Positions 16,035 to 25,116 are shown, counted from the first letter of the stretch. The stretch: DNA of 64,000 nucleotides from Massilia sp. METH4 (GCF_037094685.1 NZ_CP146614.1:1612001-1676000), one strand, 5' to 3'. Numbers and translations: made by a program. Notes: generated by a model not told the origin, from the letters alone.

Positions 16035-16928
16035 TCAGTGCGGCCTTGCGGCCAGGCGCGCGGCCGCCGCATGCGGCCGCGCCGTTCTTTGTTCCATTGC
16101 CAGCGATGCCGGCAGTGCTTCCCGCATCGCCTGCGCGATGAGCGGATGCAGCTCGGCCGCGCGGCCCGACAGCACGACGGGCCGCGCGCCGAAGCGCGCG
16201 ACCAGTGCCCGGGCCAGCCGGGCCAGCTCGATGCCGGCCTGGCGCAGGATCGCGCGCGCCTCCCCATCCCCGGCCGCGCTCCTGGCCACCGCCAGCGCCA
16301 GCTGCCCGATCTCGCCCCGTTCGCGCGTGTAGATGAACTGCCGCGAAAACGACCAGTCGCTGCCGCCCACGTGGTCGAACACCGCGTGAGCCAGCGGCGA
16401 TGCCTGCCAGGCGCCCGGCTGCTCATCCTCGCGGCGCCAGATGCGGCGCATCGCTTCGCGCGCGATCCAGAAACCGCCGCCGGCATCGTCCAGCACCACG
16501 CCCCGGCCGCCGGCGCGGTGGAACGTGCCATCGGCATCGATGAACGCGGCAATGGAGCCGGTGCCGGCATAGACGAGGTAGCCGCCGCCCGGCGCGAACG
16601 CGTCCAGGTAGGCGATTTCGATATCGTTGCACAGGCTGATGTCGCGTGGCGCCACGCCGAGCAATTCGGCCAGCCAGCCCGTGAGCACGGTGCTGTCGCC
16701 GCCGAATCCCGTCAGCCCGGCCGTGATACGGCGCGGGCGGCCGTGCGCCAGCACGTTGGCGGCCAGCGCCTCGAACGTGGCGCGCAGCCGTGCGCGTCCG
16801 TCGGCGCTGGCCATCTGCAAGGCGGAAGAACCGGCCACGCGGCCTTCGGCGACGATGGCGCCGGTGGCGTCGGCGAGCGCCCAGCGCGTTTGCGTGCCGC
16901 CCGCGTCGATGCCCAGGCCGGTGTCCAT
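16035..16928 (-). CDS. BadF/BadG-type amino-sugar kinase, MurK/NagK-like
   Basis: A 297-residue ASKHA-fold kinase. The phosphate-1 loop GIDAGGTQTRW is at about 6-16, GLTGFGGD and the VYAGTGSIAAF motif lie in the centre, and GRGVVLDDAGGGFWI follows. Relatives phosphorylate GlcNAc, MurNAc or glucosamine. With an AmpG-like permease and MurQ in the same operon, MurNAc kinase activity (as in the murTKQ genes of Tannerella) is the most economical reading. That would supply MurNAc-6-P to MurQ. Substrate choice is inferred from context. The ATG directly follows the stop of the glycosidase-like gene. Confidence 0.8.
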   Translation of the reverse strand: MDTGLGIDAGGTQTRWALADATGAIVAEGRVAGSSALQMASADGRARLRATFEALAANVLAHGRPRRITAGLTGFGGDSTVLTGWLAELLGVAPRDISLCNDIEIAYLDAFAPGGGYLVYAGTGSIAAFIDADGTFHRAGGRGVVLDDAGGGFWIAREAMRRIWRREDEQPGAWQASPLAHAVFDHVGGSDWSFSRQFIYTRERGEIGQLALAVARSAAGDGEARAILRQAGIELARLARALVARFGARPVVLSGRAAELHPLIAQAMREALPASLAMEQRTARPHAAAARLAARPH

Positions 16929-18563
16929 CTAGACTTTCGCGCCGGCGCGGGCGCTCTCGAGGCCCACGCGGTCGACGGCCGTGACGACCACGGCGCGCGC
17001 CGGCACGCCGGCCAGGTCGCGCAGTACCACCTCGTTCTTGGCGGCCGGCGCCGTCGTGAAGCGCCACTCGTCGCCATAGCGCGCCCAGATCGCAAAGGTG
17101 GCGGCGCCCTTCGACGGTCCGATCGCCACCGCCAGCCCTCCTTCGCCACGCTTGACGGCCACCGTGGGCGCCTCGGGCGGCTTGTCGCCCAGCCATGGCG
17201 AGGCCGGCACCAGGGCGGCGCTCTGGTAGCTCATCGCCTTCAGCTTGTCGTACAGGCCGCCGCGGTTCTGCATCAGCGGCGCGATCGAGAAGTGCACGTG
17301 GCCCTGGGCCGCCGGGCGGCTGCGCGTCACGTCGATCTGCTGCACGATCTCGTCCGGCCCGAAGGGCTTCGCGGAACCGTCCGCCGTGCGGCTGGTGAAC
17401 AGGCCCGGCCACACGTGCCGGCCGCGCGTGTTCTGCGCGAGCCAGTAGTCCAGCAGCACGGGATAGGCTTGCGGCGCCTGCGCGATGGGCCAGTACAGCT
17501 GCGGCGCGAGGTAGTCGAGCCAGCCCTTCTGCAGCCACGACTCGGCGTCGGCATACAGCTTGTCGTATTGCGAGAAGCCGGCGATGCCGCGCGGCCGGCG
17601 GTCCGGGCGGCCGATGCCGAACGGGCTGATGCCGAACTTGACCCACGCCTTTTCGCGGCGGATGCCCAGGTAGATCTGCTCGATCAGCTTGTCCACGTTC
17701 TGGCGCCGCCACCCGGCGCGGTCGAGCGTACCGCCGCCGCGCACGTAGCGCTGCCATGACGGTTCGTCCGGGAACGGCAGTTCCGGCTTTTGCCACGATG
17801 GCGTGTCGAGCGCCGAGGCTTCGCCGCCGGAGGCGGCCGGCGCCTCGATCGGATAGGGATAGAAGTAGTCGTCGATGTGCACGCCGTCGATATCGTAGCG
17901 GCGCACCACGTCCAGGATCACGTCCAGCGTGCGCTGCGACGCGGCCTCCTCGCCCGGGTCCATCCACAGCAGCTTGCCGTAGGTTTTCACGGCCTGCGGG
18001 TGCGTGTTGGCGATATGGTCCTTCGCCAGCGGCGTGCGGGCGGCCGCATGGCGGGCGCGGTAGGGATTGAACCAGGCATGCAGCTCCATGCCGCGGGCGT
18101 GCGCCTGGGCGATCCAGAATTGCAGCGGGTCCCACATGGGCGACGGTTCCTTGCCGGAACGGCCGGTCATGAACTCGGACCAGGGTTCCAGCCTGGATGG
18201 ATAGATCGCGTCCGCACTGGGGCGCACCTGAAGCACGATGGCGTTCAGGTTCAGCGCCTTGGCGCGATCGAGGATGGCGATGGCCTCCGCCTGCTGCTTC
18301 GCCGGCGGCGCATTGCTGCGGCTGGGCCAGTCGATGTTGGCGACGGTGGATACCCAGGCGGCGCGGAATTCGCGCGGCGCAGCGGGGGGCGCCTCGCCCG
18401 TGTAGCGCACAGGTTCGGGATGCGGCACGGGGCCGGCGCCAGCGGGACCGGCGGGAGGCGCCTCGGGCCGCGTCGGGGATGTCGAGCATGCGCTCATGAT
18501 GGCCGCCAGCACGCCGGCGCCGCCCGCGGCCAGCATCAGCCGCTTGTTACGATCGAAAGCCAA
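16929..18563 (-). CDS. Glycosyl hydrolase-like lipoprotein (family 10-like, DUF187/YngK type)
   Basis: A 544-residue lipoprotein. A TTG start is chosen because AGGAG lies 5 bases before it and no nearer in-frame ATG gives a signal; the lipobox IMSAC follows. The catalytic barrel begins with FRAAWVSTVANIDWP and includes GVHIDDYFYPYP and GISPFGIGRPDRRP. The C-terminal part is a fibronectin-like or beta-rich domain. Members of this family act on glycans, some on peptidoglycan remnants; the exact linkage cut is not known. It sits upstream of the kinase and amidase in the recycling operon, so a muropeptide-processing role in the periplasm is likely. Confidence 0.8.
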   Translation of the reverse strand: MAFDRNKRLMLAAGGAGVLAAIMSACSTSPTRPEAPPAGPAGAGPVPHPEPVRYTGEAPPAAPREFRAAWVSTVANIDWPSRSNAPPAKQQAEAIAILDRAKALNLNAIVLQVRPSADAIYPSRLEPWSEFMTGRSGKEPSPMWDPLQFWIAQAHARGMELHAWFNPYRARHAAARTPLAKDHIANTHPQAVKTYGKLLWMDPGEEAASQRTLDVILDVVRRYDIDGVHIDDYFYPYPIEAPAASGGEASALDTPSWQKPELPFPDEPSWQRYVRGGGTLDRAGWRRQNVDKLIEQIYLGIRREKAWVKFGISPFGIGRPDRRPRGIAGFSQYDKLYADAESWLQKGWLDYLAPQLYWPIAQAPQAYPVLLDYWLAQNTRGRHVWPGLFTSRTADGSAKPFGPDEIVQQIDVTRSRPAAQGHVHFSIAPLMQNRGGLYDKLKAMSYQSAALVPASPWLGDKPPEAPTVAVKRGEGGLAVAIGPSKGAATFAIWARYGDEWRFTTAPAAKNEVVLRDLAGVPARAVVVTAVDRVGLESARAGAKV

Positions 18564-18639
18564 GACCACTCCTGTGAAATAAGCGGCAATATTGTAATAC
18601 TGGTCGGCGGTATTCCTGCGCGCGCAATGCATGGGAAAA

Positions 18640-18696
18640 CCTGTGTCGCACACCATTTTCCGGTTGAAGCGTCCGGAAAATGATGTCCGACACGGG
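18640..18696. repeat. Imperfect palindromic repeat (GTGTCG...CATTTTCCGG type)
   Basis: Arms 18640-18663 and 18673-18696 are inverted copies with 21 of 24 matches, separated by a 9-base loop. The sequence would fold into a long hairpin in the gap between the AmpG-like and glycosidase-like genes. The core CCGGAAAATGATGTCCGACAC looks like a dispersed Oxalobacteraceae gene-end element. It may attenuate transcription inside the operon. There is no U tract, so it is not a normal terminator. Confidence 0.65.
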
Positions 18697-18710
18697 TTCC
18701 TTTGCCGCCC

Positions 18711-19973
18711 TCAATTCCTTCCGAACTCCGGGTCGATCTTCACCAGCGCCGTCATGGCGAACGCGGGAATCGTGGCCAGGCACGCCCAGATGAAGAAGTG
18801 CCGGTAGCCCATGATCTCCTGCAGGTAACCGCTGGCCATCTGCGGCAGCATCATTCCCATCGCCATGAATCCCGTGCAGATCGCGTAGTGCGCCGTCTTG
18901 TGCTCGCCCTCGGCGACCATGATCATGTACATCAGGTAGGAAGCGAAGCCGAAGCCGTAGCCGAACTGCTCCACCGCCATCGCCACCGTGATCAGCGCGA
19001 TATTGCCGGGCTGGGTGTACGCCAGGTAGACGAACACGAGCCCTGGCAGGTGCAGGATGAACGCCATCGGCCACAGGCAGCGCTTCAGGCCATAGCGGGC
19101 AATGGCCACGCCGCCCAGCAGCCCGCCGATGGTCAGCGCGATGACACCCACCGTGCCGTAGACAACGCCCACTCGCGTGTTGTCCAGCCCCAGCCCGCCC
19201 TCGGCCACCGGATCGAGCAGGAAAGGCACGGCCATCTTCAGCAGTTGCGATTCGCCGAGGCGGAACAGCAGCAGGAAGCCGAGGATCGTGAGGATGCCCT
19301 TCTTCTGGAAGAAGCTCGCGAAGGTGAGGAAGAACTCGGCGAACGGATTGCCGCGCAGGCGCGCCGGCGCATCGGCGGCCGGCCGCGGCAGCATGAAGAA
19401 GTGGTAGGCGCACAGCACCGCGAACACGACGCCCAGCAGGCCGAACACGACGGACCACGCCGTACGCGGGTCGCCCGTGTGCGTGATCAGGATGCCGGCC
19501 AGCGCCACCAGCGCGCCCTGCCCCGTGATATTGGCGAGCCGGTAGAACGTGCTGCGCACGCCCACGTAGGCGGCCTGCTGCTTTTGCTGCAGGGCCAGCA
19601 TGTAGAAGCCGTCCGCCGCGATATCGTGGGTGGCCGAGGAAAACGCCATCAGCCACAGCACGGCAAGGCTCATCTGGAAGAACGCGGGCAGGTGCGTGGT
19701 GAACGCCACCAGCGCCAGCGCCACGCCGGTCAGGCCCTGCAAGGCCACGGTCCACTGGCGCTTGGTGCCGAACATCTCGACCACCGGCGCCCACAGCGGC
19801 TTGATCACCCACGGCAGGTATAGCCAGGATGTATAGAACGCGATCTCCGCGTTCGAGAAGCCGGTGTTCTTGTACATCACCAGCGACAGGTTCAAGACGG
19901 CGAAATAGGGAATGCCCTGGCCGAAGTAGAGGGTGGGCACCCACCACCAGGGATTGCGCTGCACTGCTTTCAT
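18711..19973 (-). CDS. AmpG/MurT-like MFS muropeptide permease
   Basis: A 420-residue MFS transporter with about 12 TM helices. The family N-terminus NPWWWVPTLYFGQGIPY and the motif SSATHDIAADGFYM match the PAT/AmpG group, which imports GlcNAc-anhydroMurNAc peptides or, for MurT, MurNAc. AAAGGA precedes the chosen ATG by 4 bases. It lies 46 bases after murQ on the same strand and 147 bases before the glycosidase-like gene, with a palindromic repeat in that gap. It would deliver wall sugars to the cytoplasmic kinase and etherase encoded beside it. Confidence 0.85.
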   Translation of the reverse strand: MKAVQRNPWWWVPTLYFGQGIPYFAVLNLSLVMYKNTGFSNAEIAFYTSWLYLPWVIKPLWAPVVEMFGTKRQWTVALQGLTGVALALVAFTTHLPAFFQMSLAVLWLMAFSSATHDIAADGFYMLALQQKQQAAYVGVRSTFYRLANITGQGALVALAGILITHTGDPRTAWSVVFGLLGVVFAVLCAYHFFMLPRPAADAPARLRGNPFAEFFLTFASFFQKKGILTILGFLLLFRLGESQLLKMAVPFLLDPVAEGGLGLDNTRVGVVYGTVGVIALTIGGLLGGVAIARYGLKRCLWPMAFILHLPGLVFVYLAYTQPGNIALITVAMAVEQFGYGFGFASYLMYMIMVAEGEHKTAHYAICTGFMAMGMMLPQMASGYLQEIMGYRHFFIWACLATIPAFAMTALVKIDPEFGRN

Positions 19974-20019
19974 TACATCCTTTGTTCCACGAACTCTATC
20001 CACGGATGCTGGCGGCACG

Positions 20020-20901
20020 TCAGGCGTTCAGGGCCCCGCGCACGCTGCCTCCGGCTCGTGCCAGCAGGGTTTCGGCCTGCGGCACCGGCACCTTCTTCAG
20101 CAGTGCGACGATAGCCACCTTCACGTGGAAGCCGCACCGCTCCAGCGCGGCCCGCGCGGCGGCTTCGTCGGCGCCGGTGGCATGCACCGTCAGGCGCACC
20201 GTGCGCGCGTACAACTTGGCGTTGGTGGGCTTCAAGTCTACCATCAAGTTCCGGTACACCTTGTGCAGCCGGACCATGATGGCACTGGAGATCGTGTTCA
20301 GCACGATCTTCTGCGAGGTGCCGGCTTTCAGGCGCGTGCTGCCCGAGATGACTTCCGGGCCGGTATCGAGCGTGATGCCCACGTGCGCCTCGCCGGCCAC
20401 CGGCGCATCGGCATTGTTGGCGATACCTATCGTCAGCGCGCCGGCTTCCCGCGCCGCGTGCAGGGCGCCCAGCACATAGGGCGTGCCGCCCGAGGCGGCC
20501 AGCAGCAGCACCACGTCGTTGGGAGTGGGCGTCACGGCAAGCAGGTCGCGGGCGCCCTGCCCGCGGTCATCCTCGGCTCCTTCGACGGCCACGAACATCG
20601 CGCCCTCGCCGCCGGCCAGCAGGGCGACGGCCCGCTCGTGCGGCCAGGAAAAAGTAGGGTACAGCTCCACGCTGTCGAGAACACCGAGCCGGCCGGAAGT
20701 GCCTGCGCCCACGTAGATCAGCCGTCCGCCCGCCTCGACACGGGGAACGGCCGCCTCGATCGCCGCGGCGATCGAGGGCGCGGCGGCGCGCACCGCGTGC
20801 ACGGCGTTGAACTGGTCGTCGACGAACGCCGCCACCAGTTCGGGTACCGCATACTGGTCCAGCTGCGCATGGTCGCTGCTCGGGGTCTCGGTTTTCAGCA
20901 T
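20020..20901 (-). CDS. murQ: N-acetylmuramic acid 6-phosphate etherase
   Basis: A 293-residue SIS-fold lyase that splits MurNAc-6-P into GlcNAc-6-P and D-lactate, a cytoplasmic step of wall recycling. The motif GAGTSGRLGVLDSVE (about 66-79) carries the catalytic Glu79; a second conserved Glu is in AVEGAEDD (about 105-112); SGSTRLKAGTSQK follows. Length matches E. coli MurQ (298). The start MLKTETP is preferred; upstream in-frame codons run through the regulator's intergenic region. It is the first structural gene after the GntR regulator. Confidence 0.95.
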   Translation of the reverse strand: MLKTETPSSDHAQLDQYAVPELVAAFVDDQFNAVHAVRAAAPSIAAAIEAAVPRVEAGGRLIYVGAGTSGRLGVLDSVELYPTFSWPHERAVALLAGGEGAMFVAVEGAEDDRGQGARDLLAVTPTPNDVVLLLAASGGTPYVLGALHAAREAGALTIGIANNADAPVAGEAHVGITLDTGPEVISGSTRLKAGTSQKIVLNTISSAIMVRLHKVYRNLMVDLKPTNAKLYARTVRLTVHATGADEAAARAALERCGFHVKVAIVALLKKVPVPQAETLLARAGGSVRGALNA

Positions 20902-20953
20902 GGGACCAGTGTAATACCAAAGGGGCCGCTCCAGCCATGAAAGGTGCTGGGGC

Positions 20954-20973
20954 AGGCATACCGAAAAGTTATC
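20954..20973 (-). promoter_or_regulatory. Third copy of the ATAACTTTNNNGNATG motif, before murQ
   Basis: Read on the minus strand the sequence is GATAACTTTTCGGTATGC. It overlaps the gntR stop codon and lies 53-72 bases before the murQ ATG, in the direction of murQ transcription. It matches the sites at 7706 and 9520 at the eight-base core and the ATG element. A murQ promoter element is inferred. Confidence 0.3.
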
Positions 20974-21769
20974 AGCCCCGCCGCATTTCGGCGACGAAGT
21001 CGTAATGGTCGCTGCGGCAATAGGAATGGGTGAGTTCCACGGCTTCGCCGTTTTCCAGATAGGCGATGCGGGTGATGAACAGCACGGCCTGGCCTTCCGG
21101 CACATCAAGCTGGCGCGCCAGCTCGGCCGAGGCGTTCATCGCGCGGATGTGCTGCAGTGCGCGCGCGGGCGCCTTGCCGATCTTTTCAAGGTACTGGTAC
21201 AGCGAATCGCCGATCGCTTCCGGATCGGGCACCACGGTGGCCGGCAGCACGCTCACTTCGTAGGCCATCGCCACGTCGTCGGCGAAGCGCAGCCGTTCCA
21301 GGCGTGCCACTTTCGTGTTGGGCGAGAGCGCAAGGCTCATCTGCTCGTCCGCGCTGGCGACGACGATGCCGCGGCGCAGCCAGCGCGTGCCCGGCCTGTA
21401 GCCGCGCTGCTGCAACTGCTCGGAAAAGCTGGACAGGTTCGACAACGGCTGCTCGATGCGCGGCGCGATGTAGTTGCCGGAACCCCGCTTGCGCACGACG
21501 AGGCCCTGCTCCACCAACTGGTCGATGGCCTTGCGCGCCGTGACGCGCGAGACGTTCAGCTGCTCGGACAGCGTGCGCTCGGACGGCAGGGCCTGGTCCA
21601 CCTGGTAACGGCCCGCGCGCACGTCGTCCGTCAGCTTGCGGGCAATCTGCATGTACAGCGGCGATGTATCGGGCTGTAAACCTGCGGGCTGTGAACCAGC
21701 CGGCTGTGAACCAGCGCGCTGCCCGGCCTGCGGCTGGGGTGCGTTTTCCTGGGCTTGCTGCAAAATCAT
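20972..21769 (-). CDS. GntR/HutC-family regulator of the recycling operon
   Basis: A 265-residue regulator: winged HTH at about 36-103 (LPSERTLSEQLNVSRVTARKA) and a UTRA effector domain at about 115-260, the layout of NagR/YvoA/DasR, which sense amino-sugar phosphates. GGAGAA lies 5 bases before the ATG. The N-terminus carries a short in-frame repeat (AGSQPAGSQPAGLQP) that is probably flexible. It is the first gene of the murQ operon on the minus strand, so it likely responds to MurNAc-6-P or GlcNAc-6-P; this is inference. Confidence 0.85.
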   Translation of the reverse strand: MILQQAQENAPQPQAGQRAGSQPAGSQPAGLQPDTSPLYMQIARKLTDDVRAGRYQVDQALPSERTLSEQLNVSRVTARKAIDQLVEQGLVVRKRGSGNYIAPRIEQPLSNLSSFSEQLQQRGYRPGTRWLRRGIVVASADEQMSLALSPNTKVARLERLRFADDVAMAYEVSVLPATVVPDPEAIGDSLYQYLEKIGKAPARALQHIRAMNASAELARQLDVPEGQAVLFITRIAYLENGEAVELTHSYCRSDHYDFVAEMRRG

Positions 21770-21890
21770 GACAATTCTCCTATACCTCGTAGTGTAACGG
21801 CGATGGAGAATGGCCGCCTCGTTCGTTCCGCATGAAAAAACGCGGTAACCGCATAACGGCAGCTCATGCCGCACCCTCAAGAGGCCATCC

Positions 21891-22376
21891 ATGACATTGT
21901 TCCGCACCATCGCCGCCGTGTTGCTCGCCGCCGGCATCGCCTGTTCCGGCGCCGCCGCGGCGGCGAAGCTCGATCCCGACCACTACCTGATCACCAAGGA
22001 AACGATGGCCAAGATCAAGGCGATCGAGGCCGAGTTCGAGAAGTCGGGGAAGAAAAAGCCCGGGGCGGACGATGAAGACGAGGAAGACGATGGCCGCGAC
22101 GCGAAAAAAGGCGGCAAGAAGGACAATCCCACGCCCGAAGAGCTGGTGCGCGAGATCGAATCGAACAAGGAAGCGATGGCGGCCCTGAAGCGCCACGGCC
22201 TGACGAGCCGGGACTATGCGCTCACCTCGTTCGCCCTGCTGCACGCGGGCATCTACGTGATGTTCGAGAATTCGATGGACAAGAAGGGCGCGGCCGACAT
22301 GCTCGCCAAATTCACCAAGGAGCAGCGCGCCAACGTCGCCTTCGTGCGGGCGATGAATCCGCCCAAAGGCAAGTAA
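21891..22376 (+). CDS. Secreted hypothetical protein
   Basis: A 161-residue protein with a signal peptide (about 1-25, ending GAAAAAK). The middle (about 54-78) is highly charged: a Lys-rich run, then an Asp/Glu run, then Lys again. The C-terminal 80 residues look alpha-helical (TPEELVREIESNKEAMAALKRHGLTSRDY). I recognise no family. It is divergent from the GntR regulator across 121 bases and is followed by a serine hydrolase gene 97 bases on. It is likely periplasmic. Confidence 0.65.
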   Translation: MTLFRTIAAVLLAAGIACSGAAAAAKLDPDHYLITKETMAKIKAIEAEFEKSGKKKPGADDEDEEDDGRDAKKGGKKDNPTPEELVREIESNKEAMAALKRHGLTSRDYALTSFALLHAGIYVMFENSMDKKGAADMLAKFTKEQRANVAFVRAMNPPKGK

Positions 22377-22473
22377 GGCCGCCCATGCCGCGCGGTGATG
22401 GCACCATCATTCGAATTCATTGGCCCATCGAACCGCCCGCGCTTATGCTGTTTCTTTTGGCAATGGAGCGCGC

Positions 22474-23736
22474 ATGAAAGGTACGGCAATCCTGGGCGCG
22501 GCCCTGCTGGCCGGCCAGGCACTGGCGGCCGGGCCGGGACTGGACCGCAAGCTGGCGGCAATCGTGGCCGACCCGGCGCGGCCGCTGTCCGGCCTGGCCG
22601 TGCTGGCGGTGCGGGACGGAAAAGTGGCGTACACGGGCCAGTTCGGGCTAGCCCGCATCGGCCCGGTACCCGTGCCCGTCACGCCGCGCACGATGTTTCG
22701 CATCGCCTCGATCTCGAAGATGATGACTGCGCTCGGGCTGATGCGGCTCGTCGAGGAGGGCAAGGTCTCGCTCGACGAGGATATCGGGGCCTACCTCGGC
22801 TATCCGGTGCGCAATCCGCATTTCCCCGAGCGGTCGATCACGCTGCGTCACCTGCTCACCCATACTTCATCGCTGCGTGACGATGCCGGCTATTCGTGGG
22901 GTGCCGGCGTGGGATTGAAAGACATGCTGCGCGGGCCGGCCTGGGCTGCGCAGGCGCCGCCGGGCAGCTATTTCAGTTATTGCAACCTGGGCTGGGGCGT
23001 GATCGGCACCGTGATGGAGCGGGTGACGGGCGAGCGCTTCGACCTGCTGATGCGGCGCCTGCTGCTGGACCCGATGGGACTGCGCGGCGGCTACAACCCG
23101 TCGGCCTTCGCGCCCGATGAAGTGGCCGATACCGCCACGCTGTACCGCCGCCGCACGACCGATACGGAGGTCTGGAATCCGGCCGGGCCGTGGATCGCGC
23201 AGGTGGACGATTTCGCCACGCGGCCACCCCTGCCGCCGGCCGGCATCGAGCGCTATGTGCCCGGTACGAATGCCACGCCGTTCAGTCCCACCGGCGGCTT
23301 GCGGATCTCGGCGGGGGACCTGGGCAAGGTGATGCTGATGCTGGTCGATGGCGGGCAGCACGAAGGCCGGCGGCTTCTCAAGCCGGAAACGCTCGCGCTG
23401 ATGTTCGCCGAGCATTGGCGCTACGACGGCACCAACGGCGACACGCTGGGCGGGCTGTATCACAGCTGGGGCCTCGGCGTGCAGCGTTTCGCGGACTTCG
23501 ACGGCAAGGGCAACCGGCTCGTCGACGGCGGGCGGTTCACCGCCGTCGGCCACCTGGGCGAGGCGTACGGCTTGATCTCGACGTTTGCCGTCGACCTCGC
23601 GAACCGCAACGGCATCGTCTCGCTGATCGGCGGCGTGGGCAATGACCCGGAGCGCGATCCGGGGCGCTATTCGGCGCATACGCGGGCCGAGGAAGCGGTT
23701 CTCACGACGCTGTACCGCGGCGCCGTCGCACCGTGA
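22474..23736 (+). CDS. Beta-lactamase-fold serine hydrolase
   Basis: A 420-residue class C/peptidase S12-type protein with a signal peptide (about 1-19, QALAA). The SxxK motif is Ser79-Ile-Ser-Lys82 and the YxN motif Tyr169-Cys-Asn171; LRHLLTHTSSL is the family signature. Such proteins include D-aminopeptidases, esterases and AmpH-like wall enzymes, so the substrate is open. The position among wall turnover genes favours a peptidoglycan or D-Ala peptide substrate. GGAG precedes the chosen ATG. Confidence 0.82.
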   Translation: MKGTAILGAALLAGQALAAGPGLDRKLAAIVADPARPLSGLAVLAVRDGKVAYTGQFGLARIGPVPVPVTPRTMFRIASISKMMTALGLMRLVEEGKVSLDEDIGAYLGYPVRNPHFPERSITLRHLLTHTSSLRDDAGYSWGAGVGLKDMLRGPAWAAQAPPGSYFSYCNLGWGVIGTVMERVTGERFDLLMRRLLLDPMGLRGGYNPSAFAPDEVADTATLYRRRTTDTEVWNPAGPWIAQVDDFATRPPLPPAGIERYVPGTNATPFSPTGGLRISAGDLGKVMLMLVDGGQHEGRRLLKPETLALMFAEHWRYDGTNGDTLGGLYHSWGLGVQRFADFDGKGNRLVDGGRFTAVGHLGEAYGLISTFAVDLANRNGIVSLIGGVGNDPERDPGRYSAHTRAEEAVLTTLYRGAVAP

Positions 23737-23837
23737 GCATCACTTGCGGTTATGGCCGCCGCACGAGCTTTCATTGGCGGGGCCGCGCGAGCGGCGCGTA
23801 AGCTCTGTCGTCACGCCGGATCGGGAGCAATCGCAGC

Positions 23838-25103
23838 ATGCAGCAGAAAGAACACCAGGTGGTCGTCATCGGCGGTGGAGTCGTCGGGCTCACCACGGCA
23901 TGGTGGCTGGTGGAGGCGGGTTTCCGTGTCGCCCTGCTCGAACGTGCGCCCGATGTCGGCAACGGCGCCAGCTACCGCAACGGCGGGCAGCTCAGCTACC
24001 GCTACGTGTCGCCGCTGGCCGATGCCGGCGTCCCGTGGAAGGCGCTGCGTTGGATGTTTCAGGATGCCGGGCCGCTGCGTTTCAGGCCGGAAGCGGACTT
24101 GCGCCAGTGGCGCTGGCTGGCGCAGTTCCTCGCCAACTGCAATGCGGCAAGCAACCGGCACACCACGGTCAAGCTGCTGGAACTGGGGGAACACAGCCGC
24201 CGCATGATGGCGCGGCTGGAATCGGTGGTGCCACTGGCGGAATTCGGCTGGCGCGACGCGGGCAAGCTTGTCGTTTACCGCTCGAAGGCGCTGTTCGAGG
24301 CAGCCATCGCCAAGCCGGACCCGGAAAACAACCGCCGCGTGCTCACAGGCACCGAGACGGCCGCGCTGGAACCCGCGCTGGCCCAGCTCGCGCCGCGACT
24401 GGCGGGCGGCATCTTCAACGCCGGCGAGGCCGTCGCCGATTGCCATGCGTTCTGCGTCGCGCTGGAGCGCCGCCTGCTGGCGCATCCGCGCTTCGACGGC
24501 ATCCTCCACGCCGAAGCCACCATGCTGTTCGAGGAAAACGGCAAGATCACGGCGGTGCAGACGGACAGCGGCTGGGTGACGGGTGAGCACTTCGTGCTGG
24601 CGGCCGGCATCCAGAGCCGCACGCTGGCCGCGACCGCCGGCATCAAGCTGCCGCTGTATCCACTGAAGGGCTACAGCCTGACCGCGCCCATCGGGCCGGA
24701 GCACACGGCGCCGGACATCAGCGTGACGGATTTCGAGCGCAAGACCCTGTACGCACGCATCGGCAGGCAGCTGCGCGTGGCGGCGATGGTGGACATGGTG
24801 GGCGAAAACACCACGCTCAACCCGCGCCGCGTCGCCGGCCTGGCGCGCCTCGTGCGCGAAACGATGCCCACCGCCGCCGACTACTCGCGCATCGAACCCT
24901 GGGCCGGCCTGCGCCCCGCCACCCCGAACAGCGCGCCGCTTCTCGGCCCCACCCGGCACGGCAACCTGTGGCTGAACGTGGGCCACGGCCCACTCGGCTT
25001 CACCTTCGCCTGCGGCACCGCCGCCCTGCTCGCCGACCTGATGGCCGGCCAACCCCCGCCCTTCCCCCTCGACTTCCTCGCCTGGCCCACCAACAACCGG
25101 TGA
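23838..25103 (+). CDS. D-amino-acid dehydrogenase, FAD-dependent (DadA family)
   Basis: A 421-residue flavoprotein. The dinucleotide-binding motif VVVIGGGVVGLTTAWWL is at about 8-24, RNGGQLSYRYVSPLA is a DadA-like active-site segment, and the FAD-binding C-terminus reads GLRPATPNSAPLLGPT and NVGHGPLGFT. DadA oxidises D-Ala and other D-amino acids to keto acids in the respiratory chain. In this setting it could burn D-Ala released by the dipeptidase and carboxypeptidases. The stop codon falls inside a 13-base tandem duplication that runs into a repeat array. Confidence 0.85.
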   Translation: MQQKEHQVVVIGGGVVGLTTAWWLVEAGFRVALLERAPDVGNGASYRNGGQLSYRYVSPLADAGVPWKALRWMFQDAGPLRFRPEADLRQWRWLAQFLANCNAASNRHTTVKLLELGEHSRRMMARLESVVPLAEFGWRDAGKLVVYRSKALFEAAIAKPDPENNRRVLTGTETAALEPALAQLAPRLAGGIFNAGEAVADCHAFCVALERRLLAHPRFDGILHAEATMLFEENGKITAVQTDSGWVTGEHFVLAAGIQSRTLAATAGIKLPLYPLKGYSLTAPIGPEHTAPDISVTDFERKTLYARIGRQLRVAAMVDMVGENTTLNPRRVAGLARLVRETMPTAADYSRIEPWAGLRPATPNSAPLLGPTRHGNLWLNVGHGPLGFTFACGTAALLADLMAGQPPPFPLDFLAWPTNNR

Positions 25104-25116
25104 CAACAACCGGTGA
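25091..25116. repeat. 13-base tandem duplication over the dadA stop codon
   Basis: CAACAACCGGTGA occurs twice in direct succession. The first copy contains the stop codon of the D-amino-acid dehydrogenase gene and the second begins the following repeat array (CCGGTGACAGG). This suggests the array was acquired by slippage or insertion at the gene end. Confidence 0.85.
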
